Positions 35,351 to 43,241 of a stretch of DNA of 64,000 bases are shown here, one piece after another. Positions within the stretch are counted from its first letter, which is position 1; each line of letters begins with the position of its first letter. The notes under the pieces were generated by a model. That model saw nothing but the letters and a program-made list of their open reading frames with translations. It was not told the origin of the DNA and did not search any database. This DNA comes from Fibrobacter sp. (lineage in GTDB: Bacteria; Fibrobacterota; Fibrobacteria; Fibrobacterales; Fibrobacteraceae). Location of the stretch: positions 46,641 to 110,640 of the forward strand of contig JAFXRC010000058.1 of the NCBI GenBank assembly GCA_017526585.1, read 5' to 3'. The translations under genes were made by a program, and so were the position numbers.

Positions 35351-36135
35351 CCGTCGAAGAAATTGAACAGAAAATTCGCTGCGAAGCCGAGAAGCTGGTT
35401 CACGATGAACCGCTTTCGGTGTTGATGATCACGGAGCAAATTCTGAATAGCAAGAATTTTGCCGCGATGCTTTCGGTCACTCTTTCGTGTCAGCTTGCAG
35501 GCGAGGTGATTGACCGCGCAGAACTCGAAAAGGTCTTCGGGATTCTTTATCTTAAGTATCCGGAGCTTGTGACTTGCGCCGGCAAGGACCTGTATGCGAC
35601 GGTCCTTCGCGACCCGGCTTGCACGAGTTTTTTGGAACCTCTCCTGTTTTTCAAGGGCTTCCAGGGACTACAGGCATATCGTGCCGCTCATGCCCTGTGG
35701 CAAGAAGGTCGGTCTTTCCCCGCCAAGATGCTCCAGAGTATCATTAGCCGCAAGTTCGGCATGGATATCCATCCGGCAGCAAAAATTGGCCACGGTCTCT
35801 TGATTGACCATGCTACAAATATTGTCATCGGTGAAACGGCCGTCGTAGGCAACAACGTAAGCTTCTTGCATGGTGTGACTCTCGGCGGTACCGGCAACGA
35901 AGTCGGCGACCGCCATCCAAAAATCGGAAACGGTGTGATGCTCGGCGCCCATGCGCAGCTGCTCGGCAACATCCACATCGGCGATGGTGCAAAGATCGGT
36001 GCAGGTGCTGTGGTTGTTTCGGATGTCCCTGCGCATACGACCTATGCGGGCGTGCCTGCGGTTCAGGTGGGTAAGCCGCACGACGAAATGCCTAGCTTCA
36101 ACATGCAGCAGGACTTTACGCAGGACTGCAAGTAA
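35347..36135 (+). CDS. cysE: Serine O-acetyltransferase
   Basis: 262 residues. An N-terminal helical region with the SATase pattern is followed by left-handed beta-helix hexapeptide repeats (~150-240): I-G-H-G-L-L-I-D-H, V-I-G-E-T-A-V-V-G-N-N-V, L-H-G-V-T-L-G-G-T-G, D-R-H-P-K-I-G-N-G-V. His and Asp in D-H-A and the G-G-T-G-x-x-x-G-D-R-H-P loop match the acetyl-CoA/serine site. It makes O-acetylserine for cysteine synthesis. The usual partner cysK is not in the window. Confidence 0.95.
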   Translation: MTVEEIEQKIRCEAEKLVHDEPLSVLMITEQILNSKNFAAMLSVTLSCQLAGEVIDRAELEKVFGILYLKYPELVTCAGKDLYATVLRDPACTSFLEPLLFFKGFQGLQAYRAAHALWQEGRSFPAKMLQSIISRKFGMDIHPAAKIGHGLLIDHATNIVIGETAVVGNNVSFLHGVTLGGTGNEVGDRHPKIGNGVMLGAHAQLLGNIHIGDGAKIGAGAVVVSDVPAHTTYAGVPAVQVGKPHDEMPSFNMQQDFTQDCK

Positions 36136-36150
36136 GGCGGCTGTTCTTTT

Positions 36151-36765
36151 ATGAAACGCGCGGATAGGATTCGTTTCATTTGCGACAAGCTCGATGAGCT
36201 GTTTCCCGATCCGCCGATTCCCTTGGACTACAGCGACCCCTACACGCTCTTAGTCGCCGTGGTGCTGAGTGCCCAGTGTACCGACGCTCGCGTCAATCTC
36301 GTTACCAAGGAACTTTACAAGAAGGCGAAGACGCCTAAGGCGATGGTGAAACTCGGTGTCGAGAAAATCACCGAAATCATCAAGCCCTGCGGTCTTTCTG
36401 CAACAAAGGGCAAGAACATCTTCAACTTGTCGAAAATTCTTGTCGAAAAATATGACGGCGAAGTTCCGCGCACCTTCGAAGAACTCGAAGCACTCCCTGG
36501 TGTTGGCCACAAGACGGCAAGTGTCATGATGATTCACGCGTTCAAGGTTCCCGCCTTCCCGGTGGACACGCATATTCACCGCCTCGCCAAGCGCTGGGGA
36601 CTATCGGACGGTTCATCGGTAGAACAGACAGAAAAAGATTTAAAGAAGATATTCCCGAAAGAGGATTGGGAGCGAAAGCACCTGCAGATTATCCTCTTCG
36701 GTCGCACCTACTGCAAGGCGCTGGGACACAAGCCCGAAAATTGCCCCATTTGCGGCAAGCTATAA
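36151..36765 (+). CDS. nth: Endonuclease III, Fe-S motif atypical
   Basis: 204 residues. The helix-hairpin-helix L-P-G-V-G-H-K-T-A with catalytic Lys121 and P-V-D-T-H with Asp139 identify a bifunctional DNA glycosylase/AP lyase for oxidised pyrimidines. The C-terminus has only three Cys (188, 198, 201; spacing x9, x2), and the protein ends three residues after the last, whereas standard Nth has four (x6, x2, x5). A [4Fe-4S] cluster may be absent or bound differently. Last gene of the GH57 operon; its stop abuts the stop of the convergent gene. Confidence 0.93.
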   Translation: MKRADRIRFICDKLDELFPDPPIPLDYSDPYTLLVAVVLSAQCTDARVNLVTKELYKKAKTPKAMVKLGVEKITEIIKPCGLSATKGKNIFNLSKILVEKYDGEVPRTFEELEALPGVGHKTASVMMIHAFKVPAFPVDTHIHRLAKRWGLSDGSSVEQTEKDLKKIFPKEDWERKHLQIILFGRTYCKALGHKPENCPICGKL

Positions 36766-37500
36766 TCAGTCCCGCTGGTAGAACCAGTAGTAGAACAGGC
36801 TCCAGGCTCCCCATAGTACGCAAAGCCACATTCCGATATAGCCTGCGGTATAGACCGCACTTGCAATGGTGTCGTACTTGAGCAACAGTCCCATTTCCGA
36901 CAAGATAAAGTTCCAGTCGTGAAAACCGTAAGGGGCTTCTGCTCCGGTTCCGCCACTAATCAGCATAAGCTTCATGTGCAGGGCGTCTTCTATGTAGACG
37001 CCGACATCGATGAAGTTTTCGAATGCCCACCAGAGTGCAATGGATGCTCCCAATAAGTCGCGTTGCCAAATCCACAAGGATATACAAAAGACAATTGGCA
37101 TGATGATTTGAAAGAGGGATCCGCCCAGAGAATGAATCACCGCGTTTCCAAAAATGGAAAAAACGATGTGTCCGGATTCGTGAACAGGAAGATTGAGGCT
37201 ATGTAAATACTGCGCAATCCATGCGTCGTAGCCATTTGCCATGAGTTGGATGGTAAAGAAAATCATCGCGATCAGCAGCAAAACGCGAATGAAGAAAAAC
37301 TGTGAACGCCCTAGGGGCTTGGGGTAAAATAAAAGCTGGAGAAATGCTGGCCACGTTCCCGCGTCTGTTAAGCGAAACTTCGATTCGTAGTGCTTTACGG
37401 TGACGATGTTTAGCGGAACTTCGTCGGTAGCCTTTGTAGCTCGATGAACTTGCGTTGTTTGCTGTTCTTCGAGAATCCTTGGTTCTTTTTCATCCTTCAT
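36766..37500 (-). CDS. Membrane protein with HExxH motif, possible metallopeptidase
   Basis: 244 residues, about six membrane helices after a polar N-terminal tail (1-60). H-E-S-G-H (His107, Glu108, His111) lies at the start of a hydrophobic segment, followed by G-N-A-V-I-H-S-L-G-G-S, the layout of membrane-embedded zinc peptidases (M50-like). A possible third ligand is an Asp in F-E-N-F-I-D. The family is not certain, and the substrate is unknown. It is downstream of, and co-directional with, the sugar-permease-like gene (15 nt gap). Confidence 0.6.
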   Translation of the reverse strand: MKDEKEPRILEEQQTTQVHRATKATDEVPLNIVTVKHYESKFRLTDAGTWPAFLQLLFYPKPLGRSQFFFIRVLLLIAMIFFTIQLMANGYDAWIAQYLHSLNLPVHESGHIVFSIFGNAVIHSLGGSLFQIIMPIVFCISLWIWQRDLLGASIALWWAFENFIDVGVYIEDALHMKLMLISGGTGAEAPYGFHDWNFILSEMGLLLKYDTIASAVYTAGYIGMWLCVLWGAWSLFYYWFYQRD

Positions 37501-37515
37501 GCAGTAAAAGGTAGA

Positions 37516-38388
37516 CTAGCCTTTCGACAATGTCAATAGGACGGCGCCTGCAAGGATGATGAAAGTTGCAAGAAGCAGCCTGATTCGTTCACGGGCGGTC
37601 TTGTATTCGCCGAAAACGAGAACGCCCCAGCCAAGGTTCACCAACAGGTTCAGCTGTGTGAGCGGGTATCCGATGGCGTAGCCGAGTGCTCCGTTCACAT
37701 CGATGGCCCAGAAGCAGCCGTGCATGCCCACCATCCACAGGATTCCCATCAAGATGGTAACGATGCTTGGAACGCGAAGGTATTCAAACATCCTTTTCTG
37801 CTTGATTTCTAGAATGGCGATGAGAATTTGGCTTCCTACAAAGAGACCGATGGTGAAGGGGCAGAGAAATTCTACGTCGGTCATAGAAAGTCCCGACTGG
37901 ACAGACAGCTTGTAGGGAATCAGGTAGGTGCCAAAGGCGAACCCTCCCAAAAGGGATCGCCAGTTCTTGAAAACGGAACCGCCATGGGATGGGGAAAGCC
38001 TGGAAAGCCCGATCAGAAAGCAGGCGATGGCTGGAATGGAAAGTACGAATTTGGATTCTTCACCGAACAGGAGCACGCCCGACAGGAACGAAGCCAAAAT
38101 GCTCACGCCCATGGATCGTACGCCGGCGCCTGCCAAGTCTGCTTCGGCCTGGACGGCCCAGAAACAGAAGGCCCCGCCTGCAACCCACAGGAGTCCGCAA
38201 AGAAGTCCGATAGGGTGAACGTTGAATGTTCCTGTGTTGAATGCGACGGCTAGGGCGCTCAGGAGTGCGCCCAGGGTCATCATCGAGAGGTATGCCCAGC
38301 TGGAATAATTAGGCCATTTCTTGAGGGGCACCATGTAGGAGCCGAACATGAAAATGGCGAGCAGTGCACCTATATAGCTACTTTCCAA
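37516..38388 (-). CDS. GRP/EamA-type sugar permease-like membrane protein
   Basis: 290 residues from a TTG at 38388 with GGGG 7 nt upstream; an earlier TTG at 38403 lacks such a site. Ten predicted helices in two halves, with F-G-S-Y-M-V-P-L-K and a second G-G-F-A-F-G-T-Y-L-I-P-Y-K repeat, as in the GRP/RhaT-like drug/metabolite superfamily that includes glucose-uptake proteins. Starts inside the 3' end of mnmE (11-nt overlap). Substrate not determinable. Confidence 0.72.
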   Translation of the reverse strand: MESSYIGALLAIFMFGSYMVPLKKWPNYSSWAYLSMMTLGALLSALAVAFNTGTFNVHPIGLLCGLLWVAGGAFCFWAVQAEADLAGAGVRSMGVSILASFLSGVLLFGEESKFVLSIPAIACFLIGLSRLSPSHGGSVFKNWRSLLGGFAFGTYLIPYKLSVQSGLSMTDVEFLCPFTIGLFVGSQILIAILEIKQKRMFEYLRVPSIVTILMGILWMVGMHGCFWAIDVNGALGYAIGYPLTQLNLLVNLGWGVLVFGEYKTARERIRLLLATFIILAGAVLLTLSKG

Positions 38389-39736
38389 TGCAGAACCCCG
38401 CAAAAATAGATTGTAAAACGTCTTCGGACGAAATTTCGCCCGTTATGCTTTGAAGAGCTCTGCGCACTAGCTGCATTTCGAACGCGAGCAGTTCCACGGC
38501 CGGATTTCTCTCGAGCAAATCGAGCGCACGGTCTATGCCGGCAATTGCATCTTCGAGACACGCCTTTTCGCGTTCGCTGGTAATCCAGAGGTCTTCTTCT
38601 TTTTCCGTAGCCTTGAAGAGAGCCGCGTTCATGGTGCGCTTCAGTTCGGCAAGGCCTTCGCCGGTTTTAGAGGATGCGCAGATGATTGTCTCTTCTGACG
38701 ATTCCGGGTCGCACGGGTGCAATGCCGCTTCGCTGTGCTGCAAGTCGCTTTTGGAGTAGACGATGATATCGGCGTTGGTAGAGTCCGCGGATGTGGGCGC
38801 CCTTCCGGAACTGTCCACGACCAGAATCTTCAAATCCGCTTCTTCAAGGATTTCCTTGCTCTTTTTCATGCTGAGCGCGTCGAGCTCGTCCGTGGCACGC
38901 TCGGCGATTCCTGCCGTATCGACCAGGCGTATCTCGCCGCCGTCTAAGAATAGCCGCACTTCCACGAAGTCGCGGGTGGTGCCGGGAATGCTACTGACCA
39001 GCAGCCTGTCTTCGCCGAGTAGCGCATTCACCAGACTCGACTTGCCTGCGTTGGGCGCCCCGTACAAGACGGCGAGTGGAATTCGGCTTAGGTTTGCCTT
39101 GCTACGGAAACTGTTCAGCAGGGCTTCGATGGAAAGCCTGATGTTTTCGAACTTTTGCTGCCAACCGCTATAATCGGGGTCGGCTTCCTCTTCGGCGAAG
39201 TCTACGTCAAGTTCGAGTCGCGCCGAGATGTCCTTGACTTGTTCAGCAAGGGTTGCGATTTTCTTGGAGAGCGTTCCTGAAAGCAGTCGGTGCGCATTTT
39301 CGAGTTCGGCGCGGTTCGCGCTGTGAATCACGTCGGCGACCGATTCCGCTTGGGTCAGGTCCATTTTTCCGTTCAGGAAGGCGCGGCGCGTGTATTCGCC
39401 CGGTTCGGCGAGCCGCACGCCTTCGATGCTACGGATTGCCTGAAGCAGGTCGCGCACAATCAGCGGGTTCCCGTGCGGGTAAAGTTCCAGGGTGTCTTCG
39501 CCGGTGTAGGAGTTCGGATTCTCAAAATAAATATAGAGGAGGCTGTCGATGACCTTTCCCGTTTGCGGGTGGCGTGCTGTTCCGAGGCATGCTTCGCGTG
39601 CCTTCAGCTTATCGACGGCCTTTTCGCCAAACATCGCTGCGATAACGCGTCTGACATCTGGTCCGCTGACGCGCAACGCGGCAACGGCACTCACGCCCAT
39701 GGGCGTCATCGGCGCAACAATTGTCTGGGAATCCAT
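38378..39736 (-). CDS. mnmE: tRNA modification GTPase MnmE
   Basis: 452 residues, normal length. The N-terminal folate-binding domain includes G-E-D-T-x-E and G-E-Y-T-R-R-A-F-L-N-G-K-M-D-L. The inserted G domain has G-A-P-N-A-G-K-S-S-L (~225), G-T-T-R-D-F and D-T-A-G-I. The C-terminus ends F-C-I-G-K, the MnmE signature with the catalytic-type Cys. With MnmG it makes the cmnm5 modification at wobble U34. A TATCTTTTG box lies 4 nt before the ATG. Confidence 0.97.
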   Translation of the reverse strand: MDSQTIVAPMTPMGVSAVAALRVSGPDVRRVIAAMFGEKAVDKLKAREACLGTARHPQTGKVIDSLLYIYFENPNSYTGEDTLELYPHGNPLIVRDLLQAIRSIEGVRLAEPGEYTRRAFLNGKMDLTQAESVADVIHSANRAELENAHRLLSGTLSKKIATLAEQVKDISARLELDVDFAEEEADPDYSGWQQKFENIRLSIEALLNSFRSKANLSRIPLAVLYGAPNAGKSSLVNALLGEDRLLVSSIPGTTRDFVEVRLFLDGGEIRLVDTAGIAERATDELDALSMKKSKEILEEADLKILVVDSSGRAPTSADSTNADIIVYSKSDLQHSEAALHPCDPESSEETIICASSKTGEGLAELKRTMNAALFKATEKEEDLWITSEREKACLEDAIAGIDRALDLLERNPAVELLAFEMQLVRRALQSITGEISSEDVLQSIFAGFCIGK

Positions 39737-39740
39737 AATA

Positions 39741-39749
39741 CAAAAGATA
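39741..39749 (-). promoter_or_regulatory. Promoter box for mnmE
   Basis: TATCTTTTG on the minus strand, TAnnTTTG with one extra T, 4 nt from the ATG at 39736. Confidence 0.4.
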
Positions 39750-39871
39750 GCAAAATAGAAGCTACGGACTTTTTCCTTGACATATGGAATGGTGCATTGT
39801 TTTCTAATATTTTCTTACTTGATTGTTGCAAAGGTTCATTTCCGATTTTTTTTATATATATTCGGTAGCCT

Positions 39872-40876
39872 ATGAGCCAATTCAAACTTTTGTATCGCCC
39901 CCTGGGCACAATTCCCTGTTATGTTTTACAACGCGATGATGGTGCCGAATTTGAAATCCTGAGTGGATTTGGCGGCGGTCTCAATGCATGGCGTGTTCCC
40001 GTCGAAAATGCGCAGAATGCGCCGGCGATGCTCGATTTGCTTTACGGCTACAGGGATGAAGCGACCCTTCGCAAAATTTCCCCTGATACGAATGCGGGCT
40101 GCAGGCTTACGCCTTTTCCGGGTCGTACCGCTTATGCGCAATTCAATTGGCTCGGCGAGACCTACAAGCTTGTCAACAATGTGAGCTGGGCTCCGCATGC
40201 ACTGCACGGATTTCTGCAGGACAAGGAATGGTCCTTTGTGAGTTTCGAAAGCGATAGCGAAAGCTGCACGGCTGTTTTCAGCTGCGACTGGCCGGGCGCC
40301 TTTGCGGGTTTCCCGTTCCCGTTCCGCGTGACCAATGTCATCACCTTTACGGGAGAAAGCGTAACGGTTTCGGCGAGCGTAAAAAATATCGGTTCCTCTG
40401 ATTTGCCGTATTCCGAAGGCTGGCACCCCTACTTTATGTTGGGCGAAAAAATCGACAACCTGATGCTCAAGCTTCCGAAATGCTCCCTTGCCGTCCTGGA
40501 TAACGCCGACCTTCCGACGGGAAACTTCAAGGATGAAGTTCGCTTCGTGAACGGTAGACAGATTTACGATGAATTCATCAATGATTGCTTCTGTCTCGAA
40601 AAGGAAATGACTCAGCTGCAGTCAATCGATGGCGATTTTATCAACAACGCCCATGTGCTGTTGGAAAGCGAACGCTATGCGCTTGATATTTGGCAGAAGG
40701 CGGGCATTGAACAGTACAACGCCATTCAGATCTATACTCCGCCTGACCGTATGAGCATCGCTATCGAACCGATGACCTCTGAGCCGGATGCGTTGAATCA
40801 TCACCGCGGCTTGATTGTGATTCCGCCCGGCGAGGAACGCACATTTACCTTCGGCTGCGATTTTATCGTCCGCTAA
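39872..40876 (+). CDS. Aldose 1-epimerase family protein
   Basis: 334 residues, cytoplasmic. The galactose-mutarotase fold shows H-A-L-H-G-F (catalytic His pair region, ~110), G-W-H-P-Y-F (~188) and I-A-I-E-P-M-T-S-E-P-D-A-L-N with the catalytic Glu. The enzyme interconverts alpha and beta sugar anomers, which suits an organism taking up cello- and hemicellulose sugars. TATATATATTCGG lies just before the start, leaving little leader. A strong hairpin terminator follows at ~40950. Confidence 0.85.
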   Translation: MSQFKLLYRPLGTIPCYVLQRDDGAEFEILSGFGGGLNAWRVPVENAQNAPAMLDLLYGYRDEATLRKISPDTNAGCRLTPFPGRTAYAQFNWLGETYKLVNNVSWAPHALHGFLQDKEWSFVSFESDSESCTAVFSCDWPGAFAGFPFPFRVTNVITFTGESVTVSASVKNIGSSDLPYSEGWHPYFMLGEKIDNLMLKLPKCSLAVLDNADLPTGNFKDEVRFVNGRQIYDEFINDCFCLEKEMTQLQSIDGDFINNAHVLLESERYALDIWQKAGIEQYNAIQIYTPPDRMSIAIEPMTSEPDALNHHRGLIVIPPGEERTFTFGCDFIVR

Positions 40877-40944
40877 TTCCGCGATACGAAATTTTTGCGG
40901 CATAGATTTTGCGTGCCGCACATCTGCAAGCCGAGTACATTTGC

Positions 40945-40982
40945 AAAAAAAAACAGGACTTTTTAAAAGCCCTGTTTTTTTT
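40945..40982. terminator. Bidirectional terminator, epimerase / GH9
   Basis: AACAGG-A-CTTTT and AAAAG-C-CCTGTT pair with one mismatch. A-run before and eight T after serve both convergent genes. Confidence 0.8.
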
Positions 40983-41008
40983 GTATTCTGAGATTTTTGG
41001 GGTCGTTT

Positions 41009-43117
41009 TTACTTGAGGGCAATCTTCTTTACGCCCTGGCCTTCGACTTTGACTATATAGACGGCGCTCTTGGCGGCGCTAAGGTCAAACGAAGCGTGTC
41101 CTGCGTTCAGATTACCTGATGCGATTTCGGTGCCGTCGAGTCGCATAATGCGGACCTTTGCATTGCCTGAGGCGTTCACCTGCAGCGTCTTTCCGTACAG
41201 CTCTGCAGAGAACTTGTTGCTTACGACAACCTTCTTCTGAATACTTGCCGTACCGACATCAATCGGCTTTTCGTCGTAGCGGGCGACGAGAGCCATCATG
41301 TACCAGGTGCTGTGGGGGAGCCACTGCTCAATCCAGCGCCAATTGTTCCAAGGCTCGTCGGAGGGGAATCCCACGTAGGCAACACCGTCGTCATCCCAGG
41401 CGATTCCTGAGCCGTCTGTGTTCTTGCCGGTAATGCCGTTCGCAATGCCACCCTTGAGAGTTGCGTCGTAATCCGACTGACCGTCATACGCTTTGGGAAC
41501 TTTCTTGCCGATGCCGTACATCATGCTTGTGCCATAGGGGTTCTTGCCCAGAATCCAGTCGAGCTGGTCTACGATGTACTTGTTTGCGTCGGCATTTTTA
41601 ATAGACATTTCGTTTGCTGCGAGGGCGACCGCTGCAGAAAGGCTAGCGATTCTTGCATCTTCGCCCTGCCACCAGTATTCGCTTTCGTTGTCATGCGGGA
41701 TAAAGAAACCGTCCTTGATTTTTCCGCCGGTCTTGTAAGTCTGACGGGCGTAACCGAACGGGTTTGCGACCTTGTTCGTAATGGAGATGAGCCAGTCGAA
41801 GTGATTGCTGATGGCTTTTTTCGCCGCCGTGATTGCTATGTCGGATTGGGTGACAGAACAGTCCCATCCTTCCGGGCAGGGTTCATGTTCAAGCATCGCT
41901 TCCGCTTCCAGGAACCGCAAAAGGGCAATGAGCGGGAGCCCCGCATCGCTTGCGTGCCAGAAGGGGCGGGACTTTGCGTCGTCGCTCCAGAAATAGCCGT
42001 CGTTGCTCAAACGGTCGGCGAGGTGTCCGGCGCGCTCTTCCATGTCGTTTCGGTAGGTGCTTTTTCCCGTAGCAAGGAATAGTTCCGTTGCCGCAAGGAG
42101 CGCGGTGTAGTCATCGATGATGTTTTCCTTGTTGTCGTCGCAGTAGGCGCAAGATTTGCCGATGCCCTGCTTCTCGGAGAGGTGGGCGTAAGCCTTTTCT
42201 GCCGCGGCGAGGTACTGTTCGCTGGTGTAGTCCCCCTTGACGCCGAGCGTGGATACGCGTGCAAGACCTGCAATTGCCATGCCGCCGCCTTCGCGGAATG
42301 CCGTCTGGTAATTGGCGCTCTTTTCTCCATCGGAACCACTAAAGGCGCACAGGTAGCGGCTACCCATGCCCCAGTTGTCGAAAACCGTCATGTAGAAGAA
42401 TCCCTGCTCGTCGAGCATACGCACCAGGAAGTCTGCCCCGTAGGCGGCTTCGTCTGTGGTCTTTGCCTTGGTAGAGGTCGATGCGAGTAATGTCGGGATG
42501 CGTTCTGCCGCAAAGGCGAGCGACCAAACCGTCAAGGGAATCTGCTGCGGGTTCAGGTAGTTCGCGTAAGAAAGGTGGCTAAGGTACTTGCTCACATCGC
42601 CGCTAGCATCGTACCAACCGCCGCGGACATCGCGGGTTGTTCCGGAACTTCCGTATACGGAGACCTTCTGGTCCCAGCTCATGATGGTCGAGTTGCTGGC
42701 ACGGTCGTTGTAGAAGTAGTCCATCACCATGCCAAGCGTCTTTTGCGCAAGAGCCTTTTCTCCGATGTAGAATTTGCCCGAGGCAGAAGGGCTTCCTGTG
42801 GCAACTTCGACATGGAAGTTGCCCGACTGGGTGGGTTTTTTGTCTAGGGTGATGGTGTAGTACTTGCCGCTTTTTGCCCAGTTGTCGGGATCCTGCCCCG
42901 CACCGAACACGCCTGAGGCAACCGAGGCGCCGGTGGTGCCGCCATCGGGGTCAAACCAGAGTGTCCATTTGGAACCTTCGAGGTTGTCGGTGCTCTGCAC
43001 TACGATCGAAATGGGCTTGTCGGAGTCGTAGCCTGCTTCGTTGAAGTAGAATGTGTTCGCGGCAAACGAACTTGCGGCTAGGGCCAAGGGGGAAAGTATC
43101 AGGAATGCATTTTTCAT
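41009..43117 (-). CDS. GH9 endoglucanase with T9SS sorting tail
   Basis: 702 residues from the ATG at 43117, which starts a clear signal peptide (~1-21); the frame extends upstream without support. An N-terminal Ig-like domain (~22-115) precedes a GH9 (alpha/alpha)6 catalytic domain with G-G-W-Y-D-A-S-G-D (~175, catalytic Asp) and N-W-R-W-I-E-Q-W (catalytic Glu). The last ~75 residues end with A-K-V-R-I-M-R-L-D-G, S-A-V-Y-I-V-K-V and a basic stop, the T9SS type A sorting-domain pattern. It hydrolyses beta-1,4-glucan and is expected to be exported through the outer membrane by the T9SS. A TATATTAT box precedes the ATG almost directly. Confidence 0.92.
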   Translation of the reverse strand: MKNAFLILSPLALAASSFAANTFYFNEAGYDSDKPISIVVQSTDNLEGSKWTLWFDPDGGTTGASVASGVFGAGQDPDNWAKSGKYYTITLDKKPTQSGNFHVEVATGSPSASGKFYIGEKALAQKTLGMVMDYFYNDRASNSTIMSWDQKVSVYGSSGTTRDVRGGWYDASGDVSKYLSHLSYANYLNPQQIPLTVWSLAFAAERIPTLLASTSTKAKTTDEAAYGADFLVRMLDEQGFFYMTVFDNWGMGSRYLCAFSGSDGEKSANYQTAFREGGGMAIAGLARVSTLGVKGDYTSEQYLAAAEKAYAHLSEKQGIGKSCAYCDDNKENIIDDYTALLAATELFLATGKSTYRNDMEERAGHLADRLSNDGYFWSDDAKSRPFWHASDAGLPLIALLRFLEAEAMLEHEPCPEGWDCSVTQSDIAITAAKKAISNHFDWLISITNKVANPFGYARQTYKTGGKIKDGFFIPHDNESEYWWQGEDARIASLSAAVALAANEMSIKNADANKYIVDQLDWILGKNPYGTSMMYGIGKKVPKAYDGQSDYDATLKGGIANGITGKNTDGSGIAWDDDGVAYVGFPSDEPWNNWRWIEQWLPHSTWYMMALVARYDEKPIDVGTASIQKKVVVSNKFSAELYGKTLQVNASGNAKVRIMRLDGTEIASGNLNAGHASFDLSAAKSAVYIVKVEGQGVKKIALK

Positions 43118-43196
43118 GGCTATAATATATACTTTTGAGGGCTTTTTTTCAAATGCGGTGTGAGCCATATCATGCAAAAGAAATGTAAATCATTAT

Positions 43197-43204
43197 TATA
43201 TTTA
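43197..43204 (+). promoter_or_regulatory. Promoter box for the long FISUMP lipoprotein
   Basis: TATATTTA, near TAnnTTTG, 37 nt before the ATG at 43242; AAAGGAG lies at 43228-43234. Confidence 0.4.
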
Positions 43205-43241
43205 GAATAAAGTTGTAGAGGGCCTCTAAAGGAGAAAATAG

